This document shows positions 1 through 6,262 of a DNA stretch of 9,879 nucleotides, in pieces. Each line of letters opens with the position of its first letter. The stretch's first letter is position 1. Made by a program: the position numbers and the translations under genes. Below the pieces are notes generated by a model. That model was given only the letters and a program-made list of their open reading frames with translations. It did not search any database and was not told the DNA's origin. The DNA is taken from the NCBI GenBank assembly GCA_005788075.1, contig SXZC01000059.1:1-9879 (forward strand), read 5' to 3'. The stretch is from Actinomycetota bacterium (lineage in GTDB: Bacteria; Actinomycetota; Thermoleophilia; Miltoncostaeales; Miltoncostaeaceae).

Positions 1-170
1 CGGTCGACGGTGCCGTCCTTGATCGTGACGTCCTGCTTGACGACCTCGGCCACGCGCAGGTCGCGAAGCGTGCTGGAGGCGGTCTCCACGGCGAGCCTCG
101 TGGCGGCCTCCCACGACTCGCTGCTGGTGCCGACGATCTCGATGACCTTGTAGACGCTGTCACTGGACAC
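1..170 (-). CDS. Dodecin family protein, 3' end outside window
   Basis: Dodecins are small proteins that assemble into hollow dodecamers; well-studied members store or buffer flavins in the cytoplasm. The 56 visible codons begin GTG and read VSSDSVYKVIEIVGTSSES, then WEAA, an Ala-rich helix, RDLRVAEVVKQDV and a TIKDGTVD strand: the family's strand-helix-strand-strand pattern. The missing part should be the last roughly 12-15 residues (family length is about 67-70). The GTG start is supported by GGGAGG with a six-base spacer. It lies 39 bases after the DUF429 gene on the same strand, so the two may be cotranscribed. The position of the flavin-stacking Trp of the Halobacterium protein (before AEVV) is Val here, so this is probably the Trp-less subgroup and its ligand is uncertain. 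The family call is strong. Confidence 0.9.
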   Translation of the reverse strand, partial: MSSDSVYKVIEIVGTSSESWEAATRLAVETASSTLRDLRVAEVVKQDVTIKDGTVD

Positions 171-209
171 GGGGTGCCTCCCGGTCGGGTTCCCGCGGCA
201 CTCCGCGGC

Positions 210-1067
210 TCACCATGATTGTGGCGGGCCGACCTGCGTGCCCGCAACCTCCGGCACGATGTTGATCGTCCCCTCATCCCGCAGGCGCGCGGCATTGATG
301 GCGGCGCGGTCGATCATCTCGGGACAGGCTGCGAGCGCGATGCGGCCGGCCGCGGCATCGCCCACCAGGGCCCAGCGGTCGCCCGGGGCATGGAGGCAGC
401 GGTGCGCCAGCAGGGCACAGGCCACGGCATCGATCACCGCGGCCTCGTCGAGGTCGGCGAGGTCGCCCTCACGCTCGGCCGGCGGCCACCCCGCGACGTC
501 GGTGTTCCCGGCGAGGATCGCGCGGGCCGGCTCGAGTCCGTCGTTGCGGGCCCGGCCCCCGCGCGGGCGGAAGGCGGGCGCCCTCACGCCGAGCCACGCC
601 GTGCGGTAGTCCGCGAGGTCGAGCGGAGGCCGGTCCGCGGGATGCTCCTGCTCCCACATCAACTGTCGCAGCACCTGGTCGGGGAGGGCCTCGGCCACCA
701 CGTGCCCGGCACCTTCGAGCGCCGCGGCGAGCGCCACGCCCCGTGCGCCGCCGTATGCCTTGTCCATTCGAGACGGCGTCACGGGGAAGGCGGCGATGTC
801 GAGCCACGCCAGCACGTGCTCGGCGTCACGGCGTCCCGTCACGTCGGGCACCACGGCCGGCGCATCGATGAGCACGAGCGCGGCCGGGCCGCCGACCGCC
901 TCGACGATCTCCCCATCGGAACGACACATCCGCACCCCTGACAGCGCGTTGTCAGTGGTGATCTCGGCCACGGCGGAGCGCCCGGGGGCATCACCCAGCC
1001 GGGCGTCCTGCAGCAGATGGATGCCCACGGCCCGCAAGCGGCGAGAGTAGCGGCACGGCGCCTGCAC
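210..1067 (-). CDS. DUF429 family protein (predicted RNase H-like fold)
   Basis: 285 residues from the GTG at 1067, or 272 from the in-frame GTG at 1028. The 1067 start has AGGA eight bases upstream; the 1028 start places the protein's first strand (VGIHLL) at the N-terminus, as is usual in the family, but lacks a clear ribosome site. Family marks are VLIDAPAVVPDVTGRR (about 65-80), the PSRMDKAYGGARGVALAAAL helix (about 98-117), and a C-terminal DEAAVIDAVACALLAHRC helix (about 211-228). DUF429 proteins are predicted to have a ribonuclease H-like fold; no reaction is established, so no substrate is proposed. The first strand reads VGIHL where relatives commonly have VGIDL, so one predicted acidic metal ligand looks replaced by His. 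It precedes the dodecin gene by 39 bases and is divergent from the small membrane gene. Confidence 0.75.
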   Translation of the reverse strand: MQAPCRYSRRLRAVGIHLLQDARLGDAPGRSAVAEITTDNALSGVRMCRSDGEIVEAVGGPAALVLIDAPAVVPDVTGRRDAEHVLAWLDIAAFPVTPSRMDKAYGGARGVALAAALEGAGHVVAEALPDQVLRQLMWEQEHPADRPPLDLADYRTAWLGVRAPAFRPRGGRARNDGLEPARAILAGNTDVAGWPPAEREGDLADLDEAAVIDAVACALLAHRCLHAPGDRWALVGDAAAGRIALAACPEMIDRAAINAARLRDEGTINIVPEVAGTQVGPPQSW

Positions 1068-1149
1068 GCGCGATTTCCTGCGCCTCCGCTACGCTCTCGC
1101 GCTGGAAATGGGCGCCACCCCGGCGCCCCTCCCCGATTCGGTTGGAGAC
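1068..1149. promoter_or_regulatory. Divergent intergenic region with possible promoter
   Basis: This gap separates the DUF429 gene (minus) from the small membrane gene (plus), so it must hold promoters for one or both. On the plus strand TACGCT at 1090-1095 fits an actinobacterial -10 (TANNNT) and would start transcription near 1102. No convincing -35 or operator is seen. On the minus strand AGGA at about 1076-1079 is the likely ribosome site of the DUF429 gene. Confidence 0.3.
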
Positions 1150-1425
1150 ATGAGCTCGATCCTGCTCCTCATCATCTCGATCGCGGCGCCCTGGGTGGTG
1201 CAGCTCGCCCCGCCGCGCCAGCGCCTGATCGCGCTCGTCATCGACATCGCCGTCCTTCTGCTCTTCGGCATCTTCAGCGGCAACCCGCTCGTGATGTGGC
1301 AGTTCTGGATCGGCCTCATCATCGGCATCGTGAGCGTCGTCCTGTTCGTCCAGATGGGCAGCCGCGCCCCCCGCCGCCGCCGCTGGGAAGACGAAGAGGA
1401 AGCGGACCCCACGGGCGAGCTGTAG
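1150..1425 (+). CDS. Small three-helix membrane protein, unknown function
   Basis: From the ATG at 1150 this is 91 residues. Three hydrophobic stretches are visible: about 2-20 (ILLLIISIAAPWVVQLA), 25-44 (LIALVIDIAVLLLFGIF) and 49-69 (MWQFWIGLIIGIVSVVLFV), followed by a charged tail with RAPRRRR and then DEEEAD. The Arg cluster after helix 3 suggests a cytoplasmic C-terminus. I prefer 1150 because the protein then starts directly at helix 1; the ATG at 1108 would add 14 Pro/Ala-rich residues. Neither start has a well-spaced Shine-Dalgarno (GGAG sits only two bases before 1150). The family is not recognised. The codon pattern and strongly amphipathic layout support a real gene. Its last six codons and stop lie inside the long inverted repeat that follows. 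Confidence 0.7.
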   Translation: MSSILLLIISIAAPWVVQLAPPRQRLIALVIDIAVLLLFGIFSGNPLVMWQFWIGLIIGIVSVVLFVQMGSRAPRRRRWEDEEEADPTGEL

Positions 1426-1445
1426 CCCCCGCGAGGCCGCGGGGG
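1426..1445 (+). terminator. GC hairpin just after membrane gene stop
   Basis: CCCCCGCG, a four-base loop AGGC, then CGCGGGGG starts on the base after the TAG at 1423-1425. Eight perfect GC pairs make a strong stem, but there is no T run after it, so intrinsic termination is only possible, not shown. It is part of the left arm of the long inverted repeat. Confidence 0.4.
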
Positions 1446-1456
1446 GCCTGACCCCC

Positions 1457-1509
1457 GAGCGCTTGGCGCTCCCCGCAGGGGGCGGTTGTATCCCTGCGGA
1501 CTACCGCAG
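1457..1509. repeat. Two small hairpins within left arm of long repeat
   Basis: GAGCGC, loop TTG, GCGCTC (1457-1471) and CTGCGG, loop ACTA, CCGCAG (1494-1509) are perfect six-base stems. They mean the left arm can fold on itself as an alternative to pairing with the right arm. Confidence 0.55.
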
Positions 1510-1700
1510 CGGTCCGGGCTGATTCGTACTTCGGGGTTGCGGCCACTCGCCGAAACGGGATCGGCATTTGCGGGGACCGCAAATGCATCATCCCCGGCTG
1601 CGATCGCCGCAACCCCGAAGTACGAACCATCCCGGCTATCCGCGAGTTGTCCGCGGGGATACAACCGCCCCCTGCGGCCCTCGGAAGCGCCCCGGGGTCA

Positions 1701-1739
1701 GGCCCTCCGGGGCCTCACGGGATCGACAGCGCTCCCGTG
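1701..1739 (-). terminator. Hairpins downstream of the PDZ-TPR gene
   Basis: Read on the minus strand, after the stop of the PDZ-TPR gene at 1766, CACGGGA pairs with TCCCGTG (1733-1739 with 1716-1722, ten-base loop), followed by GGCCC paired with GGGCC (1710-1714 with 1701-1705). No T run follows. They lie in the right arm of the long inverted repeat and may act as its terminator on this side. Confidence 0.35.
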
Positions 1740-1765
1740 GGGGCCGGAGGTGGCCTCCCCACCTA

Positions 1766-3172
1766 CTACGGGTGGTTGGGCTCCAGGTTCTCGGCGATGA
1801 GCTGGTCGGCGCGCTTCTGGTCCGATATCAGGAGGAGGCCCTTCTTGAGCTCGGCAACACCCTGCGCCTTCTGGTTGGTGGCGATGAGGGCGAGGCCGAG
1901 GGCCACGTATCCGTCCTCGTAGTTCGGATCGAGGCGAACGGCCTCGGTGGCGGCCGCGATGGCCGGCTCGAACTGGTCGGTGGCGATGAGGGCGTAGGCG
2001 AGGAAGGCCTGCGCGATGGCGTTGCCGGGGTCGGCGGCGACGGCTGCCTGGAAGGCCGGCACGGCGTCGGCGGTGCGGTCGAGGCGCGAGAGCACCAGGC
2101 CCTGGCCGAGCAGGGCCGGCGCGAGGTTCGGGTCCGCCTTCACCGCGCGGTTGTACGCGGCGAGGGCGCCCTTGAGGTCGTCCTTGTCGAGGAGGATCTC
2201 GCCCTGGAGCATCTGGCCGATGCCCGTCGTCTTGAGGCCCTTTGGCCACTTGTCGAGCAACTTCTGGGCGTCGTCGGGCTTGCCGGCGTCGATGCGGTCA
2301 CGCGCGGCGGCCAGCAGGTACCCCAGCTTGTTGGGGTTCCGCTTCACGAGCACCGGGAAGGCCTTCTCGTAGCTCGGGGCCGGGTTCCAGTCGGCGGGCA
2401 CGGAGATCGTGCCGGTGCGCACCTCGGCGCCGCGGCGGAACTCGATCGGCACGGCGGTGTCGGCCGGCAGCGCCTTCAGCGCGGCGGTCCACTGGCCGGG
2501 GGTCGTGACGTCGAGGTTGTTCATCTTGGTGATGACGTCGCCGCGACGCAGGCCGGCGGTGACGAGCACGCCCTTGGGGCCGAGCGCGGTGACCAGCTGC
2601 CCGCCCTCGGGGATCTTCAGCTGGCGCGCGATGGCCGGAAGGTTGGGGACGGTGAAGCCGTCGAGGCGCCCGCGCGGCGGGGTGAGCTCGAGCTTGATGT
2701 TCTTCTTCAGCACCTTGGCCTTGCGGCCCTGGGCGTCGGTGACCGAGATGCTCACCGAGTAGGGGCCGTTCGCCAGCTGGTAGCCCTGGTCGTTGACCGC
2801 CTGCACGAGGAACCACACCTCTCCGCCGGGCTCATTGGGCGCGGTCGTGATGGTGCGGACCACCTTCTTGTCCTTCAGGCTGGTGATCTTCACCGTGAAG
2901 GTGCCGGGGCCCGCCGACTTCATGCCGAGCATGAAGCGCGCGTGCCCCTGCTGGGCCTTCACGAGGTTGCGCAGCCGCAGGCCGGACAGCCTCGGCGGAC
3001 CCGTGTAGGCCGGGGTGGAGGTGGTCGGCGTGGTCGACCCCGTGGTGGTGGGAGTCGTGCCGCTTGTCGTGGTGCCCTGGGCCTGCTGCGCGACCGCCCA
3101 CGTGGGGGCGGCGAGCGCGGCGATGGTCAGGGGCACAGCCAGAAGGGCTGATCGACGCATGTGATTGACCAT
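1766..3172 (-). CDS. Secreted Ig-like / PDZ / TPR repeat protein
   Basis: 468 residues from the ATG at 3172 (AAGGGG four bases upstream); an ATG at 3160 would give 464. Residues 1-28 form a Sec signal peptide with basic MRR, a hydrophobic core and AVA before QQ, so the protein is exported. Residues 33-55 are a Thr/Pro linker. Residues about 58-162 look like a beta-sandwich (FTVKITSLKDKKVVRTI, NGPYSVSISVTDAQGR) of the FlgD/Ig-like type. Residues about 171-258 are a PDZ domain with GVLVTAGLRRGDVITKMNNLDV. Residues about 286-450 hold TPR units, seen in the ADPNLAPALLGQGLVLSRL, ADPGNAIAQAFLAYALIAT and LDPNYEDGYVALGLALIAT segments. No protease catalytic domain is present, so it is likely a scaffold or chaperone-like partner outside the membrane. 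Its true partner is unknown. The gene stands alone and is divergent from the phosphorylase homologue. Confidence 0.85.
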   Translation of the reverse strand: MVNHMRRSALLAVPLTIAALAAPTWAVAQQAQGTTTSGTTPTTTGSTTPTTSTPAYTGPPRLSGLRLRNLVKAQQGHARFMLGMKSAGPGTFTVKITSLKDKKVVRTITTAPNEPGGEVWFLVQAVNDQGYQLANGPYSVSISVTDAQGRKAKVLKKNIKLELTPPRGRLDGFTVPNLPAIARQLKIPEGGQLVTALGPKGVLVTAGLRRGDVITKMNNLDVTTPGQWTAALKALPADTAVPIEFRRGAEVRTGTISVPADWNPAPSYEKAFPVLVKRNPNKLGYLLAAARDRIDAGKPDDAQKLLDKWPKGLKTTGIGQMLQGEILLDKDDLKGALAAYNRAVKADPNLAPALLGQGLVLSRLDRTADAVPAFQAAVAADPGNAIAQAFLAYALIATDQFEPAIAAATEAVRLDPNYEDGYVALGLALIATNQKAQGVAELKKGLLLISDQKRADQLIAENLEPNHP

Positions 3173-3184
3173 ACCACCCCTTGC

Positions 3185-3190
3185 TAGCGT
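3185..3190 (+). promoter_or_regulatory. Possible -10 box for the phosphorylase-mutM operon
   Basis: TAGCGT ends eight bases before the ATG at 3199 and five before an in-frame GTG at 3196. With usual spacing, transcription would start at about 3196-3197, making the message leaderless. The gap to the divergent gene is only 26 bases, so the two promoters must overlap. No good -35 is visible. Confidence 0.35.
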
Positions 3191-3198
3191 CGCCGGTG

Positions 3199-4461
3199 AT
3201 GAAGGTTCCGCTGCCCACGCTGGAGGTTTTGGAGCGCACGAGGCGCGGTGAACCGGTGGATCCGGCCGACGTGGCCGCCCTCGTGAACGCGTGGACCACC
3301 GGCGCCGCCTCCGATGCGCAGATGGCTGCCTGGTGCGCCACGGCCGGCCTCCGGGGCGTGCCGTACGAGGCCTCGCTGGCGGTCGTGAGGGCGCTCCTGG
3401 CGGGCGGGGATCGGCTTGAACTCGGGCGTCTCGGGCCGACGGCCGACATCCGCAGCGCGGGTGGGGTGGGTGACTCCGCGCTGGTGATCGCGGCGTCGTG
3501 CCTCGCCGCGGCGGGCGGCGTGATCGTGGCGTCCACGGGTGCGCGGTCGATCGCTCACGTGGGGGGCGTGCTCGACGCCGTGGAGGCGATCCCGGGCATG
3601 CGATCGGAGATGGACGTCGAGCAATGGGTGTTGCAGGCGCGTGACTCTGCAATGGTCATCGCAGAGCCCGGCGAGCGCCTCGTGCCGGAGGAGCGCCGGC
3701 TGGCCTCACTGCGCGACGCCACGGCGACGGCCGAGGGCGACGCCATGGTGGCCATCGCCGCCGCCGCCCGCGGCATCAGCGGCGGCGCCGCCGGCCTCGC
3801 CGTGGAGATCCCCGGGGGCTCCGGCGCGCTGCTCCCCGACAGGGAGCACGCCCGGGCTGCCTGCGATCTGGCGGAGCGCCTCGGCGGGGAGTGGAATCGC
3901 ACGGTGGCCGCGGTCGCATCCGAGCGCGCCGAGCCCATGGCCGGGGTGGCGGGCCACGTGCTCGAGGTGCGCGAGGCGTTCTCCGTGCTCTGCGGCGGGG
4001 GTGATGCCGGCCTCGCCGACTCCGCGTGCGCGCTGGCCGCCGCCGCGCTCGGGTCTGCAGGCGTCGATGGCGACGCCGGCGCGGTGCGGCAGATGCTCCG
4101 CGATGGCCGCGGCGCAGCGGCCGCCGAGCGGTGGGTGGCAGCCCAGGGCGGCGACCCCTCGGTGGTGGCCCACATCGACCTGCTTCCACGCGCGGCCATC
4201 CGGTCCACTGTGCAGGCCGACCGGGCGGGAATCGTGAGCGCGACGGACGCCGGGCGCATCGGCGCCGCCGCCCGATGGCTCGGCGCCGGCCGCCTCGACC
4301 CCGGCCAGGTGATCGACCCGCTGGCCGGCGTGGAGGTGGTGGCGCGCACCGGGGCGCCCGTGGCCGCGGGTGACGTGGTGGCGATCGTGCACGGATCCGA
4401 CCAGTGGCTCGTGGACCGCGGCGCGGAGATGGTGTCCGCGGCCATCGTGGTGGGCGACTGA
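3199..4461 (+). CDS. Divergent thymidine/pyrimidine-nucleoside phosphorylase homologue
   Basis: 420 residues from the ATG at 3199 (GTG at 3196 and TTG at 3181 are alternatives). The three-part layout of family members such as DeoA and Pdp is intact: helical N-terminal domain (about 1-70), central domain with SAGGVGD (86-92), GGVLDAVEAIPG (122-133) and RDATATAEG (172-180), and a C-terminal domain with the RIGAAARWLGAGR and ARTGAPVAAGDVVAIVH stretches. Canonical members phosphorolyse pyrimidine deoxynucleosides to base and deoxyribose 1-phosphate. Several binding residues of the E. coli enzyme are changed: K84 and H85 are Ile84 and Arg85, S95 is Leu95, T123 is Val124, S186 is Ala187 and K190 is Arg191. 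Arg172 (E. coli R171) and Ser86 remain. The substrate may therefore differ, or activity may be lost, so I give no gene symbol. Its TGA overlaps the mutM ATG by one base. Confidence 0.85.
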   Translation: MKVPLPTLEVLERTRRGEPVDPADVAALVNAWTTGAASDAQMAAWCATAGLRGVPYEASLAVVRALLAGGDRLELGRLGPTADIRSAGGVGDSALVIAASCLAAAGGVIVASTGARSIAHVGGVLDAVEAIPGMRSEMDVEQWVLQARDSAMVIAEPGERLVPEERRLASLRDATATAEGDAMVAIAAAARGISGGAAGLAVEIPGGSGALLPDREHARAACDLAERLGGEWNRTVAAVASERAEPMAGVAGHVLEVREAFSVLCGGGDAGLADSACALAAAALGSAGVDGDAGAVRQMLRDGRGAAAAERWVAAQGGDPSVVAHIDLLPRAAIRSTVQADRAGIVSATDAGRIGAAARWLGAGRLDPGQVIDPLAGVEVVARTGAPVAAGDVVAIVHGSDQWLVDRGAEMVSAAIVVGD

Positions 4462-5312
4462 TGCCCGAGCTTCCCGAGGTGGAGACCATCCGCCGCCAGC
4501 TCGCCGACCACATCGGCGGCCGCACCATCGCGAGCGCACGGGTGCTCGACCCGCTGCTGGTCGACCCGGAGGACCCTGCCGCATTCGAGCAGCGCCTCGC
4601 AGGAAGGTCGGTGCGCGAGCTCCGGCGCACGGGTAAGTACCTGTTCATCGAGTTCGACGACGGCGAGGCCCTCGCGATGCACCTGCGCATGACGGGCCAG
4701 CTGCTGTGGACGCCCGGCGAGCCGGATGAGCCCACGCCATACGCGCGCGCCGTGCTGGGCATCGACGACGGCTCGGTGGTCACCTTCGCCGACTCGCGGC
4801 GCTTCGGGCGCGCGTGGTTCCTGCCCGCCGGGCGTTCGGCCCGCACCCGCGCCTGGGGCAAGCGCACGGGCGTCGACGCCATGTCGCCGCGGTTCACGTC
4901 GCGGCGGCTCGGGGCATCGCTCGAGCGGCGCACGGCCGCGATCAAGGCCCTCATCCTCGACCAGCGCATCGTGGCCGGCGTCGGGAACATCTACGCCGAC
5001 GAGGCGCTCTTCCGCGCCCGGGTGCATCCGCGTCGCCCCGGTGGCTCGCTCACGCCTGCCGAGGTGCGGCGCCTGCACCGCGCCATTCGCGACCGCCTGC
5101 GCATGGGCATCGCGGTGGGGGGCGCGTCGTTCGACCGCTACCGTGACGCCCACGGCAGCCGGGGCGGTATGCAGGACCTCTTCCTCGTGCACCGCCGGCA
5201 GGGCGAGCCGTGCCCGCGCTGCCGCACCACGATCGAGAAGGGCGTGGTGGCGCAGCGGGGTACCTACTGGTGCCCGAAGTGCCAGCCGCTGGAGATGGGG
5301 GAGACGTGCTGA
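4461..5312 (+). CDS. mutM: Formamidopyrimidine-DNA glycosylase (Fpg/MutM)
   Basis: Base-excision repair enzyme that removes 8-oxoguanine and formamidopyrimidines and nicks the strand by beta,delta-elimination. The 283-residue product is typical for the family. MPELPEVET supplies Pro2 (the Schiff-base nucleophile), Glu3 and Glu6. Lys59 in TGKYLF matches the conserved catalytic-site Lys. Met73, Arg114 and Phe115 (AMHLRMTGQL and DSRRFG) fit the residues that fill the DNA gap. GNIYADEALF spans 175-184. The C-terminal zinc finger is C251-x2-C254 and C271-x2-C274, with Arg266 in QRGTYWCPKC. The start is fixed by the need for Pro2: TGATG overlaps the previous stop, so translation is probably coupled and no separate ribosome site is needed. 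Confidence 0.97.
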   Translation: MPELPEVETIRRQLADHIGGRTIASARVLDPLLVDPEDPAAFEQRLAGRSVRELRRTGKYLFIEFDDGEALAMHLRMTGQLLWTPGEPDEPTPYARAVLGIDDGSVVTFADSRRFGRAWFLPAGRSARTRAWGKRTGVDAMSPRFTSRRLGASLERRTAAIKALILDQRIVAGVGNIYADEALFRARVHPRRPGGSLTPAEVRRLHRAIRDRLRMGIAVGGASFDRYRDAHGSRGGMQDLFLVHRRQGEPCPRCRTTIEKGVVAQRGTYWCPKCQPLEMGETC

Positions 5313-6262
5313 CCGACGTGCCGGGTGTCAAGGTGGGGCACTGGACCGATGCCGAGGCGGGCACCGGGTGCACGGCGGTCATCCTCCCCCAGGGGAGTCG
5401 CGGTGGCGTGGACGTGCGCGGCGGCGGGCCCGCCAGCCGCGAGACCGACCTGCTGCGCCCCGAGGCCACGGTGCCGCTCGTCTCGGCCATCGTGCTCTCG
5501 GGCGGAAGCGCGTTCGGGCTCGATGCGGCATCGGGCGTGATGGCCTGGTGCGAGGAGCAGGGGCTCGGTGTGGACACCGGCATCGCGGTCGTCCCGATCG
5601 TGTGCGCCGCCTCGCTGTTCGACCTCGGCATCACGGGCAATGCGCGCCGTCCCGGTGCCGCCGAGGGCCGCCTCGCCGCCGAGGCCGCCTCCGAGGGTCC
5701 CCACGAGGTGGGCAGCGTGGGAGCGGGCACGGGTGCCACCGTGGGCAAGTGCCACGGCCGGGACCACTGGTGCAAGGGGGGAATCGGTAGCGCCAGCGTG
5801 CGGCTGGAGGGCGGTGCCACCGTGGCGGCGCTTGTAGCGGTGAATGCCTTCGGCGACGTGCTGGGGGAGGACGGCCAGGTGATCGCCGGGGCCTGGGAGG
5901 ACGGCCGTGGCTTCGTGGACAGCCGGCGCGAGATGCTCGATGGCGCCGCGCGCCATCCGCGGCTGGCCGACATGGGCAACACCACGCTCTGCGTCATCGC
6001 CACCGATGCCGCCTTCGACAAGCCCGGGTGCACGCAGTTGGCACGCCAGGCGCATGCCGGGCTCGCCCGCGCCGTGGCGCCCTACGGCACGGCGCTCGAT
6101 GGCGACATCGCATTCGCGGTGTCCACAGGCACGGCATCCGCGAACCCGGTAGTGGCGGGTAACGCGGCCGCCGAGATGGCCGCTGCGGCGGCGCGCGACG
6201 CCGTGCGCAGCGCCACGTCGGTGCGCGGCGTGCCGACGGCCGCCGACCTCCTGGCGTCCTAG
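5306..6262 (+). CDS. P1/S58 family self-cleaving peptidase (DmpA/NylC-like)
   Basis: 318 residues from the GTG at 5306, which overlaps the end of mutM by seven bases. GGGGGAG lies just upstream, though spacing is short; GTG at 5318 is an alternative. The family comprises N-terminal-nucleophile hydrolases that cut themselves into two chains and act as aminopeptidases or amidases. Marks are TDVPGVKVGHWTD (3-15), SAIVLSGGSAFGLDAASGVMAW (60-81), GAGTGATVG (139-147), KGGIGSAS (157-164) and MGNTTLCVIATDAAF (223-237). The probable cut is Asn225-Thr226, giving Thr226 as nucleophile, as in the nylon-oligomer hydrolase NylC, where cleavage is Asn-Thr; DmpA uses Ser. No signal peptide is visible. Its substrate cannot be told from sequence. 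Third gene of the phosphorylase-mutM unit. Its TAG shares bases with the stop of the convergent glutaredoxin. Confidence 0.9.
   Translation: MLTDVPGVKVGHWTDAEAGTGCTAVILPQGSRGGVDVRGGGPASRETDLLRPEATVPLVSAIVLSGGSAFGLDAASGVMAWCEEQGLGVDTGIAVVPIVCAASLFDLGITGNARRPGAAEGRLAAEAASEGPHEVGSVGAGTGATVGKCHGRDHWCKGGIGSASVRLEGGATVAALVAVNAFGDVLGEDGQVIAGAWEDGRGFVDSRREMLDGAARHPRLADMGNTTLCVIATDAAFDKPGCTQLARQAHAGLARAVAPYGTALDGDIAFAVSTGTASANPVVAGNAAAEMAAAAARDAVRSATSVRGVPTAADLLAS

Larger units (their letters stand above)
1407..1743. repeat. 337-base imperfect inverted repeat centred on 1575
   Basis: Every paired segment shares the same centre. The outermost pair is CCCCACGGG near 1407 with CCCGTGGGG ending at 1743. 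The block 1475-1501 pairs with 1649-1675 (26 of 27 positions, the odd one a G-U pair if read as plus-strand RNA). The block 1523-1543 pairs with 1606-1626 over all 21 bases. The centre, 1564-1573 with 1577-1586, is a ten-base stem with a three-base loop. The arms are about 137 bases each and roughly four-fifths matching by eye, with a 62-base middle (1544-1605) holding the inner stem. No open frame in it looks coding, and no target-site duplication is obvious. It could be a miniature mobile element, a dispersed structured repeat, a very long bidirectional terminator or a hairpin RNA. Confidence 0.85.

Noticed and set aside
219..941. Long plus-strand open frame opposite the DUF429 gene
   Set aside because: Very Arg/Gly/His-rich with no family pattern; it is the antisense shadow of a recognisable DUF429 frame in high-GC DNA.
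1407..1743. Insertion sequence or integron attC site
   Set aside because: No transposase frame, no clear target duplication and no attC core motifs; kept only as an unclassified inverted repeat.
1568..3151. 527-codon plus-strand frame antisense to the PDZ-TPR gene
   Set aside because: Low-complexity Gly/Val/Arg/Leu composition, begins inside the inverted repeat, and the opposite strand has a signal peptide, PDZ and TPR.
3173..3652. N-terminal extension of the PDZ-TPR gene to 3652
   Set aside because: The extension is Pro/Arg-rich, overlaps the phosphorylase gene head-on and would bury a clear signal peptide.
4404..4460. Earlier GTG-type start for mutM at 4404
   Set aside because: MutM needs Pro2 as its N-terminal nucleophile after Met removal; only the ATG at 4461 provides it.
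3555..5192. 545-codon minus-strand frame across the phosphorylase and mutM genes
   Set aside because: Ser/Ala/Pro-rich shadow opposite two well-supported genes; no recognisable domain.
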